This document shows positions 45,721 to 57,394 of a stretch of 64,000 nt of DNA, piece by piece (the first letter of the stretch is position 1; each line of letters opens with the position of its first letter). Origin of the DNA: Sialis fuliginosa (Eukaryota; Arthropoda; Insecta; Megaloptera; Sialidae); contig OY540814.1 of the NCBI GenBank assembly GCA_961205875.1, positions 124,001-188,000 on the forward strand. Direction: 5' to 3'. A model generated the notes under the pieces. The model was not told the origin of the DNA, made no database searches, and saw only the letters and a program-made list of their open reading frames with translations. The position numbers were made by a program, and so were the translations under genes.

Positions 45721-46719
45721 AAAAAATACTGAAATACATGTTTCATTATTATTTATATTGTAGAATACTTATGCTGAGATTCAAGTAAATTTGATCAAAA
45801 AAAAGAATTGTATACTACGTTTTACCCCCATAGGGGTTGAATTTCGAAAAATACTTTCTTTATAGCAGTTTTCTTTTCATTAAAATAATCCCATCTTTTT
45901 AAAACATAAAAATCATATTCAAATCTGATTAAAAATTGTCTGATTTACATTCAAATATTAAAATTGGTTTGAATCCATGAAAACATATGTTCACAATGAA
46001 AGGTCATCGACCCCATAACAATACACGAACTACTCTAAAATAACATAACCTATAAAATGTTTTATTAAAGTATTTAAAATCAAAATGTACCTGTTGTATT
46101 GAGAATTCTCGGCTGCACATTTATATTATTAATAGAATAATTATTATTTTATTTATGTTCATTCACTTTTGATAAGAATTAACTTAACCCAAAAATTGTT
46201 TTTATTTCTATTTTATTTTTCAAACTCAAGTTTCTAAATATGTTCCAAGCACACACAAAACATAAGTTAACTACGCACTTGCGTTAATTATAATGTAATA
46301 TATTATTCAAAAACACAAATAAAATTTCCAAAACATAACCTAAAAAAACTTTTTGTTTTTTTTTACTTTTAAATAAATTGACATACATATATTAAAATAT
46401 ATACCGAACTAATTGAATAATTCATTATAATCACCTATTAATAATAAACTTCACTTTATTATTATTTTTTAATTTGACTTTTCTGAATCTAAAGATTTCG
46501 TAATAAAATATGAACTGAAGTTTGTATACATGTACATACGTAGTAAACTTAAAAAAACTATAAATCAACAAAATTATAAATTCAATGAATTATAAGTTAA
46601 TATATAACAATTAAGGCATCTTTACATCTAATATATCAATTATATATCATAACTAAGTCTATATTTGATTTAAAATAAAGAAAACATGATTAAATTATTA
46701 AATTAAATAATTAGAATTT
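45721..46719. other. Repeat-poor AT-rich stretch
   Basis: No element ends found. It leads into the candidate promoter region. Confidence 0.4.
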
Positions 46720-47508
46720 AAATTTGGCGCCTGACAATTATTGCTGTCGAAGCTAACATGGCGGATTTACAATAACAGGATCACATGTTGTTCATCTTTT
46801 AATCAATTTATCGAACTTAATTCGGGATTTCAGTGTTCGATTTATTAATCGTAATGATTTGAAAGTTATATAAATGTATTACAAAGTCTGTGAACTTGTC
46901 CATACATGAATAATATTTACAAAAAATTAAATATTGCATCGATTTGACAGTAGTGAGCGCGTAATCCTAGACTTTAATAAGTTTATCCTGTTGATCCCGT
47001 TATAATATTCAATGACATTGTGTTTTCAACTTAATTTAATGTGTGAATTAAATGTTGGAATACTTTAAAACATGTTCAGTGCTTTTCATTTATTAATATA
47101 CCGGAAAACAAATCGCGTATAGAATGCAGACTCAATGGCGTCGGTTTTTAGTTATCCTATTTTAAAGTATTGGTAAAGTTTACAAAGTTTATATACGTTT
47201 CCTTTATTTAATTAGTCAATTGTAATATTCGTGTAATAGTGTGAAGGTGTTTTATTACCTGATTCCTTCTTAATTTGTGATTAAATTTACAATAATAAAT
47301 CATAATAAAATGGCGGGAATAGTGACACTTGAATATTTTTACAATTTTATGTGATTATTGTGTTTTAATAATAAGAAATGATGTGTTATTGATCTAATAT
47401 ATTGTGTCTTTTAAGTGATCAAATACATGTGTACGTGTTTAATTATTTTTTTCTTATTATAATCTCAAAACTAAGTGTGAAGATCTTATGGCGCCAAATG
47501 TCAATAAG
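46720..47508 (+). promoter_or_regulatory. Candidate host promoter, 5' UTR and first coding codons
   Basis: Repeat-free region with ATGGCG at 46758, 47135, 47310 and 47488, the reverse complement of the GCCAT core used by YY1/Pho-type factors. TTTGGCGCC at 46733 resembles an E2F site. The last ATGGCG opens seven codons (MAPNVNK) ending AAG at 47508, followed directly by GTAAAA, a plausible splice donor. No TATA position or downstream exon can be fixed, so the call rests on motif clustering, lack of repeats and the start-plus-donor pattern. Confidence 0.3.
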
Positions 47509-47694
47509 GTAAAATGTTATATTTTCAGTTTTATTGCATTGTTCTATAATAAAAGTTGGATGTTCTGAGTTATTTACTTAGTAAAGTGTTTCTATCAAGT
47601 CTTAGAATACTCATATAACGGCTTAATCCATTATCTTTAACAATAATCAAATAATCATAGACAAGTTTTGATGGTTAAATAATGCATTTTCTAC
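47509..47694. other. Candidate first-intron sequence
   Basis: AT-rich, starts with the possible donor GTAAAATG. Nothing else seen. Confidence 0.25.
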
Positions 47695-47942
47695 CAGTGG
47701 CGTAGTAAGAAAAATTTTCGGGGGGGGGGGGGTAAGTTTGGGGTTTAGTATGCGAAATTATTATTATAATTTCTAATCGAATGATCTAAAATTTGATATT
47801 TAATCTTAACTATATGATCAAAAAAAAAAAAAAAGGTCATTCAATTCAAAATTATTATACTTATTTCGCATATTTTAATAACATTGAATATTTCGGGGGG
47901 GCGGTTTCAACCCCAAAATCCCCCCCCGTTCCTACGCCACTG
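47695..47942. mobile_element. hAT-C MITE, copy 1, perfect 8-bp target duplication
   Basis: CAGTGGCGTAGTAAG and CCTACGCCACTG are inverted ends. TTTTCTAC is at 47687-47694 and 47943-47950. G run near the left end, C run near the right. ATCAAAAAAAAA...GGTCATTCAATTC in the middle is shared with copy 2. 248 bp. Confidence 0.9.
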
Positions 47943-48083
47943 TTTTCTACCTCAAACCCCTGAAATTAAAACGAACTATTCTATAAATAATAAATACAGC
48001 ATCTGTACTAAAGGGATGTATATTTATCTTCGTGATTAATGCGCTGAATCAATTAAAATTCTTAAAAACAAATAATACAAGCT

Positions 48084-48186
48084 TGACCCTTTAGGTCCAC
48101 ACAATCAACTTCCCAACACGGTATGATTATAAATACTTGAATGCTGATTATTTATTGTTTCCGTATAGTTTATGTGAATATTTTTT
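48084..48186. repeat. Family N repeat, copy 2
   Basis: Near-identical partner of 45311-45420, cut at GTGAATATTTTTT by a family C element. Confidence 0.65.
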
Positions 48187-48977
48187 GCTTCCACGCAATA
48201 TCGAAGATACGAGAAGCTTTGTGATCGTATCAGGTTGAGACAAAAAAATGTTCTCCGATTTCAAAATTTTAAATTGATTTATCCGTTTCACGCATTTTAC
48301 GTCAAGGCAAACACTTTTCGTTCCGTGTCTGTCTGTCTGTGTGTCCGTCTGTGTATCCGTCCGTCTGTCCCCTGAATCCTTGTCACACGCATAACTCATG
48401 AACCACTGAACCGAAATTGTTGAAACTTGGTCGGATGGTTGGGTCTGGCTTGAGGACGGTCCCATTTCAAAATCATCAAAATCGTATGTAAGGGGAAGGG
48501 GTGACACCCCAAAAAATTTTTTTTTAAGATATCTCAAGAGAGACACATGTTACGTGAAAATTTTATAGAATATTTTTTGTAGAGCATCAAATTTCCTATA
48601 ATATGGGTCTACAACGTTTGTTGTAAAATATTCCCTTACAAAGATTTATCTCAATTTATTTTAAAAATTCGTGTTTTGTTTGTCTAAATTGATAAATATT
48701 GCTTAGGTATATTAAATGTTATTTTGACGTTTGCATAAATTTAGATTTAGATTGAAATTTCAAAAAAATTAAAAATATATGAAAAACTATTCAGGTGCGT
48801 TTTAAGAAAAATTTCGAACTAATATTTTTTAGTAAAATTGTATAAAAATTAAATGGTTAACAAATTCCAGGCAAGTTATCTCAACGTTATCTGTTTTTAT
48901 TTAAATTGTTGAATAATTAACTACCTTTGGTGAATTTAGCACGAGGAAGCACTGTGCATTTACTTGGCAGATGTTTT
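48187..48977 (-). mobile_element. Family C element, copy 7
   Basis: Full reverse copy, GCTTCCACGCAATATCG to TTACTTGGCAGATG, about 790 bp. It contains the longest frame in the window (132 codons, 48546-48148 minus), running through the (GACA)n run. Part of this frame is open in other family C copies. No known domain. Confidence 0.82.
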
Positions 48978-49612
48978 TATTACAGGATATTTATGTGATG
49001 AAATATAATTTATTTTCTTTTTATTGACAAATAAAAATGCTTCATTCATGTTATTTCAGGTATGATTTATAAATAAATTTATTTATTATAGATATAATAA
49101 TTTTATCTGTTGACCTTAAAATATTTTCCAATATCATCTTTTTTTATTTCCTAGTAAGATCATAATTATCTACAACCACATTTTGAATATACGACAGACA
49201 AAACATAATAACTGACCGGCCCGTAGACCCAAAGCTAGCTGCCTGTCACTGCGACGTACCAGGGAGAAGTCACTTATAACTGGTCACTTGGCCCTTAACA
49301 AACAATGCAGTATCGGTGACTAATCTGTGTGGGCTCTGAAATTCCATAGAAAACTTTCAGTACTCCTGTGCCCTTCTGCTGTGACTGGCTACGGTTGCTA
49401 AATAAAGTTACGTCTATGCTGTAATCACTCGTTGTCCACAAAGCTCTTAGGAATGATCCGTTATTAGCATTGTGTGTTTTGGGTCTAGGTTGACTGGGGT
49501 ATTTGTGCACGATGGACCTGGTGAAGGGTTCGTGCACTAGTTACCGACATAACTCTTCAACTCACTAACTAAACGACCTCTTTTTTACAGGAGTTCTATG
49601 TGGATTGGACAA

Positions 49613-49705
49613 AACAACAGAATAGGGTTCGATTCCCTGATAATTGAAAACAAAACACTTTGATATATTTCAATATAAGGTCATTTATACAGTACATAAT
49701 CACTG
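49613..49705 (+). repeat. Direct repeat with tRNA-like T-arm, copy 1
   Basis: AGGGTTCGATTCCCT has a 4-bp stem and the 7-base loop TTCGATT of a tRNA T-arm (pol III B-box). It continues AATTGAAAACAAAACAC and TTCAATATAAGGTCATTT. No upstream A-box or cloverleaf, so not a tRNA gene. Could be a SINE tail. Confidence 0.45.
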
Positions 49706-50248
49706 ATCTGGTATTATTTAACTGGATAGTGGATACCTATGGAATTACTATTAAACCGGATGGCTAAATTTCATACTTTTTCTAACAGTATCGTTTCCAT
49801 TTGCGCATGCGCGAGACGCAACACTGAACTCAATTTTGATATAATATAGAGGTATGTGACGTGATTCTATAGTTTCTTTATTCAATTGTTATTCATATTT
49901 GACAGCATCTATGGTTGTTTATTTAGTTATTATTTGATAATTAAAATAAATTACAGCTATTCGCGTGTTAAATAAGTGTATTGTAGTTGATATACAATCG
50001 AACTTGTATGTATTTATTTATATATTTAACAAATCAATTTGATAAATTTGAATTTGGAACATCCGTTGTTGACGCATGCGCATAATCAGTTTCGGTTGTT
50101 AGGAAATATTCAATTTCAGCCATCATGTCTGACTTATCATCAGTCCAGCCATGTCAATGTACATAATGCATTTCGATATGTATTAATGAGTATAGGTTAC
50201 AAAGAGTAGATATATTTCTTATCGAAATATAAATAGAAAAAACAATAA

Positions 50249-50341
50249 GAGTCAACAGAACAGGGTTCGATTCCCTAATAATTGAAAACAAAACACATTG
50301 ATATATTTCAATATAAGGTCATTTATACAGTAGGTACATAA
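50249..50341 (+). repeat. Direct repeat with tRNA-like T-arm, copy 2
   Basis: Nearly identical to 49613-49705 from CAACAGAA to ACAGTA. The following GTACATAATGCATTTCG also occurs at 50159. Confidence 0.45.
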
Positions 50342-51165
50342 TGCATTTCGATATGGTATGTTATACAAAAAGTATTCAGAATACACCGTACAATTCAAAA
50401 ATGGCATAATATATAGGGTGTTCCATTAAAGAAAAACAATGATGACTGTATATGTTCTTCTTCAGACACCCTGTATACAATTTTTTTTATCTCAAAATAA
50501 CTACCTGAATTTTAAACGAATTTGTTCCTTTCATCATTCGTATCGATATATAAATGGAAAAAAACAATGGGTTATATAAGTGAGTTAACGTTATGTTACT
50601 TGAATAGCTGGTATATAAATTAGAATAAGTTTTGGGGTTATATCCTTCATATTTATAACAGATAGTTCCTCTCTTCTTTAACGTAGATACAGTGTACTCA
50701 GTTCTCCCAAATCGTATACATTTTATTAGGTTATGTTTAACTTTGCAACAATGTGTCAGATGTTTAATTATTTTTAATCAAAGAAAGGGGAAATATACTT
50801 TTTAAAGAGGTTTTCAGGTCCTAAGTTTACACATTTTGAGAGGTTCTACTCAATTCTCCTGTATTTATTTACAGTAAGTTTTTGTATCGAGTTAAATTTC
50901 CGTTTTGTGTGAATTATAAGGTAACAGTGTGATGATAAATAATTTTAAAAGAATATGGTTAATTTATTTCATTTTCAATGATATAAATTAGTTCGGAGTA
51001 AAGTCTTTGCCTTACGCTAATGCACATTGAGCGTAGAGTATAATTGTATCCCCTTTCTTGAGTGACTGTTCTCTATCGGAGCGTGCATTTAAAATCAAAT
51101 CCATATTTTCAGATTCTAAAAAATAAATGAGTTTTAACTAGTTGCGTTTATGTTGATTGTAAAAA

Positions 51166-51947
51166 AACATCTGCCAAGTAAATACACAGAGTGCTTCCTC
51201 GTGCTAAATTCACCAGAGGTAGTTAATTATTCAACAATTTAAATAAAAACCAATGGTGTTCAGATAAATTGCCTGGAATTGGTTAACCATTTAATTTTTA
51301 TACAATTTTACTAAAAAATATTAGTTCGAAATTTTTCTTAAAACGCACCTGAATATTTTTTCATATATTTTTAATTTTTTGACCATTTCAATCTAAATCT
51401 AAATTTATGGAAATGTCAAAATGACATTTAATATATCCAAGCAATATCAATTTAGAAAAACAAAACACGAATTTTTAAAATAAATTGAGATAAATCTTTG
51501 TAAGGGAATATTATACAACAAACGTTGTAGACCCATATTATAGGAAATTTAATGCTCTACAAAAAATATTCTATAAAATTTTTTCACGTAACATGTGTCG
51601 TTCTTGAGATATCTTAAAAAAATAAATATTTTGGGGTGTCACCCCTCCACCTTATATACGATTTTGATGATTTTGAAATGGGACCGTCCTCAAGCCAGAC
51701 TCAACCATCCGACCAAGTTTCAATAATATCGGTTCAGTGGTTCATGAGTTATGCGTGTGACAAGGATCCAGGGGACAGACGGACACACGGACGGACGGAC
51801 AGACAGACAGACACGGAACGAAAAGTGTTTGCGTTGACGTGAAACGGATAAATCAATTTAAAATTTTGAAATCGGAGAACATTTTTTTTGTTTAAATCTG
51901 AAACGTTCACAAAGCTTCTTGTATCTTCGATATTGCGAGGAAGCAAT
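51166..51947 (+). mobile_element. Family C element, copy 8
   Basis: Full forward copy after an A run, CATCTGCCAAGTAAATAC to TATTGCGAGGAAGCAA. (GGAC/GACA)n at 51776-51812. The frame DFDDFEMGPSSSQTQPSDQV is shared with copies 3, 6 and 7. Confidence 0.82.
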
Positions 51948-51959
51948 TATAGGTAATTG

Positions 51960-52215
51960 TATTATTTATTATTTGTGGAATATGATTTTCAGGTTCTGTA
52001 TTAATTTATTCTTTTGTGACAAATTGTTTGAAGAAAATATACTACTTTGAAAGTGAGGTTATGTATTTTATTTATTGTTTTGAAATTAACTTAATAGTTA
52101 TTACAATTAATATCAATTTTTACAAGAAATGAGAGTAAAGATAAGAAAATTACCATTTTTTAAAAACATACGTAAAAAAATAGTTTGAAAAGTCTAAGGG
52201 GTGTGGTTTTAATGA
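51960..52215. repeat. Family K repeat, copy 2
   Basis: Matches 33700-33950: TTATTATTTGTGGAATATG, TCTTTTGTGACAAATTGTTT, GAGAGTAAAGATAAG. Confidence 0.5.
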
Positions 52216-52308
52216 CCAAGCAATGCTATTTTAATTTGCATTTACTTGATATTTTGGCGGACCCATAATAGCAAATGCTTTAAAAGAATAAACGTATTTT
52301 ATTTTTAG

Positions 52309-52328
52309 CAAACGCAATGGAATCAGAA
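52309..52328 (+). other. Candidate 20-base microexon
   Basis: TATTTTTAG precedes CAAACGCAATGGAATCAGAA, and GTAAGTCG follows: both splice signals are close to consensus. If used after MAPNVNK the frame stays open (QTQWNQ). Chance is quite possible for such a short segment. Confidence 0.2.
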
Positions 52329-52614
52329 GTAAGTCGAGTTTATTTTAATCACATTATCGTTAGAGTTGATTAATTCCGTTTAGACCCTTGCAATTCGGCA
52401 AAATGCCAGACGTTGATGATACGTTACTACAGCGGCCTCTGGGGATAACTTGTTGGTACGTTGTCATTAAAAAACCGTCATTTCACTAACAACGGATAAA
52501 GCGGAGCTACTGTAATCAGATACGAATTAAGAAAGGAATCAAATTTCATACAGGGCTTAGATTAGGAACACTTTAGATACATAACAATCAATGCTAATCC
52601 GTATATGAAACTGA
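52329..52614. other. Low-repeat stretch
   Basis: 52380-52500 (GCGGCCTCTGGGGATAAC) is GC-richer and unique here. No gene recognised. Confidence 0.35.
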
Positions 52615-53762
52615 CATGGGCGTAGCCAGGATTTTGTTCAGGGGGGGGGGAGGGGAACAGCTCTCACTTTATTATGGTAACCTTACCTAAAAAATTTTAT
52701 AAAAAAATATTTTCAATGGGCCTCAAATTTTTAGTGTCTGGGACCTCGAAATGTGTAAGAACGACTCTGATAAATGGCCATTAATGTAAACAAAATTTGG
52801 TAAATCCTTTTTTTCTTAAATTAAATTCTATCGTTTCGTTGCAACTAGGAACTTTGGATCGTGAAAATCCGTGATTTTCATTAACTTAATAAATTAATTT
52901 TTTGGTGTGTTCTTGATTATTATCGAGGAATTATAAAAGAGCTATGAAAAAATTAACATTTTCATTATTTATTATATATAGGTGCGCAAAAAGTAACAAT
53001 GAAAAGTCATTCTTTTTTTCATTTCTTCTTTTATTTTCGCCACATTTTTTTAAATCAATTAAATTTATATGTATGTGCATATTTTTTTGAAGACAAAATC
53101 CTCTACAAAAATGTACTCTACGTTGCTATTTTGGTGTTTTTATTTTTATTTATAATTTTTTTATTTAATGTAAAAAATCGATCTAATTTGAATTGATAAT
53201 ACACATGTATAGTTGAAATATCAAAAACACTTTTTTTTTGTATAAAAAGGATAAAAAGGCAATGACATGAATAGTTTACCCGCTATAACAAGAGATTGCA
53301 ATAAAAAAAACAATGATATTTAAATTTTCGAATCTAAAAATGTCAATATTTAGCCAATGAACTGATTCATTTGTTACTCTTAGTTCACGAGCAAGGGGGT
53401 GGGGCAAGCGTCCCCCCTTGCCCATGCTTTGTGGGTAGTTATTTTAACACAAAACACAGTTTTCACTGTTGCCAACACTGCGACCTTTGCCTTTAGGTGT
53501 TTTTATTTTATTTTTAATTTTCCCTGATATTTAAGTTTACATGTAAAAATAAAAGATTGTGATGATTGTGATTAAAAAAACTTTGGTATTTGATTTTCTG
53601 GATCCAAAATATAAATTTACATTCAAAAATCCAATGGACATCATAGAAGTCTAGAAATATCCCTGTTTGAACAATAATACTGATTTACTTATTACTTTTT
53701 GTCCACAAGCTAGGGGGGGGGGCAAGCCCCCCCCCCCCTACCCAACCATGGCTACGCCCATG
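52615..53762. mobile_element. Larger hAT (hAT-D), perfect 8-bp target duplication
   Basis: CATGGGCGTAGCCAGG and GGCTACGCCCATG are inverted ends. GAAACTGA flanks at 52607-52614 and 53763-53770. G run left, C run right. The right end region appears twice, near 53380-53435 and 53700-53760 (GCAAGGGGG...CCCCCTTGCCC). 1148 bp; no transposase motif recognised. Confidence 0.87.
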
Positions 53763-53971
53763 GAAACTGATATCAACATTTTACGGTGGCCATCTTTTCT
53801 TAAATGCCAAAATCGCATATTATCTCATAGGCGTCAGTTGAAAATTTATAATATGTAAATAAGCTTTAAATTACAATTGAATTTGGTATGTTTGTGAGAT
53901 GATAGTTCCTAATAAACATTTCTCTGTTGATCAATTACCACTGAAATACTTTTAAAGACAATATAAAACAT

Positions 53972-54288
53972 CTGAGCCGCTTATTTTGAAAGTGGCCTAA
54001 GTCCATTTATGTTTAAACTGAAATATTAAAGAGTTTGCGTTTCAATAAAATTAAAAATATACATGTAAGATATCAATGTGCCACATTGATTAAGTGTTTC
54101 TAAGGGAGTTAAATTTATAATTACTATTAAAATAACCCCAATTATTAAATTAATAATATGTGTTTTTTACCACAAATGGAGTTAAGCCACTTTGAAAATC
54201 AACAATTACGTTTGTTATTAATTTAAAAGAACTCAACTCCATTTGTAGTCAGTTAAAATGCTTCAAATTGAAAAAAAAAACACTCATT
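53972..54288. repeat. Family L repeat, copy 2
   Basis: Near-identical to 44984-45293, from GAGCCGCTTATTTTGAAAG to CTTCAAATTGAAAAAAA. Confidence 0.65.
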
Positions 54289-55015
54289 TTAATTTATATT
54301 ATTTCTTTATAACTCTTAAAAAAATTATACAATTCAGGAAATCTAAGTATGTATACAGGATGATTTTTAAGTCTTGAGATTGTTTAATATCTGGAAAACT
54401 ATGGATTTTTAGGGAAAATATTTAGTACAAATGTTTCAGGGGCAAAATGGAGTTATCAAAGTAAATCTATTTTTTTTTTGAAGATTCGTATTTTGCAGAA
54501 AAAATAAATAACTTTTGTCTGAAAAGTTTTATAAAAAAATTTTCGTCTCCTTAACAAACAAACAAATAAGCTTACAGTTCAAATACATAACCAGTGAAAA
54601 ACACGCGCTTAAAAAGAAATTAATGTATCAATAAGTAAAATTATAAAAACTTTAATTTTAATTAAGTGTGCATTTAAAATTGGTATAAATCAAGTTTTCT
54701 TTGAATTTTTTGTAATTCCAGAATAATAAAAACATTAAAATTGATAATAACGATGTCATTTTATAAAATAAATTCAATTTTCCCACAGCCAACATTTTCT
54801 ACGAATATTACATATTTTGATATACCATATAAATTTATTCATGATAAGAAAATCAATATTTTGAATTTCCATTTTAATATGTCAGTTCTCGTCGTTTCCC
54901 TAAATTGTCTTTATTCGGCTATATGCTCTTTGTGTAGAGTTCGATTGATTTAACATCATATATCCAACGAAAATCGATATTTACTCACTGTTGATTTTTT
55001 AATCTTATCTAAATA
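54289..55015. other. AT-rich stretch with a small element end
   Basis: CAGGATGATTTTTAAGTC at 54357 could be a left end. The 70-codon frame at 54741-54953 is not recognised. Confidence 0.35.
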
Positions 55016-55882
55016 ATAGCTGGACCCGCGCGGCTTCGCTCGCGTGGACTACGGAATTCTTGTCTAGGATTTAAAAAATATATAGTTGAATTAAGTACAA
55101 ACGCTATTAGTTATTATTCTAATAAAAATCAAACAACACTTAAATTACCTACCTAACAAAAACCAATCAGAACAAAAAGTAAAAATCATTTTTGTTCTGT
55201 TTAAATTTAAAAGTTAATTATTGAAAACAAAATAAACAATTGACAATCAAAATAATACCGGCGTATACTTGGCACGCCCCCTACTTACCGCACGCCGCGA
55301 CACGGGTCGCCATCGCGCGAATAATATGTTCGCGTATGTATATTTCGATATTTTCTAAACTATAAGACCAAATAGGATGCTGTAAAGGGCAAATTATATC
55401 TACATTAAGTACTTATGACGATGAAATCATTTATTTCGATAAGGATTAATGTTTTGCAGGTCATAAGTCCACGTAAACAAAACCCAAATATATATTTTAA
55501 ATTTTCTTTGTAACATAAAAGCGGTAATTGTGGCTTAAATATAAAAGATAGACATATGTTGTCGCTGACTTTATTGTAGATATTTTTATTCTACACAATT
55601 CTTTACTACATTATTTTGTTCAATATTGAATGGTTTAGGCAGCGTATTGCAAAATAGTGCGCCGACGGCAAAATTATTTCCGACTTGATTTATTATTATC
55701 GTCACTGCTTAGTTGTTATGTTACCTAACGTAACAAAATATAGCCTATAACCTGGCCAGAGAATGTACCCATGAATTAAAAAAGAAAACACGTAAATCTA
55801 ATAAGTGGTTCTCGAGTGATAAGCGCACTAACGGACAGACAGACAGACAGAGAGGGACTTTGAGCTTTATATATATTATGGA
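55016..55882 (-). mobile_element. Helitron-1, copy f
   Basis: Reverse orientation. The 3' end hairpin GCGCGGCTTCGCTCGCG is present but the terminal CTAG is changed to CTAT. The 5' end has TCCATAATATATA instead of TCCTTAATATATA. The conserved frame is broken by loss of its ATG and a small deletion. Confidence 0.82.
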
Positions 55883-55934
55883 TTAACAATTACTTAAGTC
55901 AAAATTAAAACTTATAAAACCCAAGTAACCCAAT

Positions 55935-56470
55935 AAGGTAGTGGCACCAGTCTTGGATATGACTTCAGTAATGGTTATTTTTTAATTAAATGTACTGAAT
56001 TAGAAATATTTGTAGATATTTTATTACTACCATTTCTGAATATTTATTAATCTATATACATTTAACTGTTTTACAGCGTGATTTGATGACAATCGGCCAA
56101 TAGTTTTCAAAATGGTGGACATTTAAACTAATTATTAGTATAATTTATTTATTAATTATTATATTATCATAGCAACTGCTTTACATTGTTTCAAATTTGA
56201 CGATTCTTTCTTTTATATCTTTTGTGTCGTAGTACTTATCATTAGCAAGTGTCCATCACTGCGTGCTCATTACTGGTTTTACTTTATCCATTACTGGAGA
56301 AAAAATATAAACAAAATGAAAGGTTATAATTTAAAAAACAAACTATATTTGCGGACTTTGGTAATTAAATTGATTAAATAAAGAATTACTTGTTTGAGTT
56401 CATAAGAATTACAAAAAAGAAGCCTGTCAATCACAAAAACATATAGCGGCCATAACTGGTGCCAGTACTT
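55935..56470 (+). mobile_element. Family E MITE, copy 4 (best preserved)
   Basis: AAGGTAGTGGCACCAGTC to CTGGTGCCAGTACTT. Inverted ends share GTACTGGCACCAGT. 536 bp, no coding potential. Confidence 0.75.
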
Positions 56471-56482
56471 TATTCACATTAA

Positions 56483-57075
56483 CCCAATCGTGATCGAGGT
56501 TTTTTTTGTTACCGATATTGCTGATATTTCTGTCATTAATTTATACCTATCTAAGTACACTAAAACTCCAGAACGTTGGTAATTGCATTGTTGATGTATT
56601 CAGTTCAATACTCGAAAATAAGTATGATTTCAAACCCATTCGAATTAAAATAATCTTGCAGCAACGCAAAATCTTAGCAAAAGCGCTCTGTTATATATAT
56701 GTATATGTAACGCTGGGCAGTGGCGTAGATAGGGGGAGGGGGCATTAAGATGATCAATCACCCCCCATGAGTTTATTTAATGAGAAAATTTAAAGAAATT
56801 TTTTTAAACTCGTCTAGTATGAAGAAAATAGTACAAGTAAATAGGGAAAATTTGGTAAATTAAGACTAAAAAAAAAAGGTCTTCAGTAATTTTCAATTTT
56901 GTATGACCTTTTTTTTAGTAATAAGAAGTTAACTAAATACAGTTTTTATGATCAAAAAAAAAAACGGTAATTCAATTCAAAATTACAATTTTTTTATTTC
57001 GCAACCATTATTTCATATCCCCCCCCCCCCCATTGCAAAAAGCTATCTACGCCACTGACGCTGGGCATGATTGGG
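56483..57075. mobile_element. TTAA-flanked piggyBac-like MITE with nested hAT
   Basis: CCCAATCGTGATCG and GCATGATTGGG are inverted ends, each bordered by TTAA (56479-56482, 57076-57079), the piggyBac target. Without the hAT it is about 245 bp. It contains a coding-like stretch (56570-56700, LQNVGNCIVDVFSSIL...) of unknown origin, and shares TTGTTACCGATATTGCTGA with Helitron-2 copy c. Confidence 0.6.
56718..57057. mobile_element. hAT-C MITE, copy 2, perfect 8-bp target duplication
   Basis: CAGTGGCGTAGATAG and CTATCTACGCCACTG are inverted ends. ACGCTGGG is at 56710-56717 and 57058-57065. Contains AAGACTAAAAAAAAAAGGTC. 340 bp, the same length as copy 3. Confidence 0.92.
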
Positions 57076-57079
57076 TTAA

Positions 57080-57394
57080 ACAGAATATAAAACGTAAATG
57101 ATCAGCAGGAGACGGAATCTTTGAAGTGGTAATTGTAAAATGTTCAACACAAGAATTAAAAAGCAGGTCTGTAACTGTAAAGGGAATTCAGAGAAGTACA
57201 GTTTTATACGGCGCTGTACAAAAGAAAACATTTGATAATTAAGAATATTCTTAAAGGGAAATTCAGAAAGTCAAATGAACAAATGATTTGATAAGAACAC
57301 TTGGAATTTAGTACAAATGTACTGCGTAGGTACGCATTTCATAATTTAATATAAAAGCTTTTAATATTTTGCAGTCATAGATTTTATTATAGAA
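57080..57394. other. Unique stretch, nothing recognised
   Basis: No element ends or gene seen. Confidence 0.35.

Larger units (their letters stand above)
48978..51165. other. 2.2-kb low-repeat region, possible host intron or exon
   Basis: 49200-49600 is GC-richer with no second copy. At 49561-49590 a branch-point-like ACTAAC and a pyrimidine tract end in ACAG, a good acceptor shape; 19 codons (EFYVDWTKQQ...) follow before a TGA. 49800-50160 has GCGCATGCGCGAG and GACGCATGCGCAT. No product can be named. Confidence 0.35.

Noticed and set aside
48148..48546. 132-codon frame, the longest in the window
   Set aside because: It lies inside family C, crosses the (GACA)n run and the element end, and is interrupted in other copies. 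No known domain. Treated as a by-product of the repeat.
49625..49650. tRNA gene at GGGTTCGATTCCC
   Set aside because: Only the T-arm shape is present. No acceptor stem, anticodon arm or A-box upstream.
53999..54288. Segmental duplication of host DNA between 45 kb and 54 kb
   Set aside because: The shared 310 bases have inverted internal ends (AACTCCATTT/AAATGGAGTT) and sharp limits, so two copies of a MITE explain it better.
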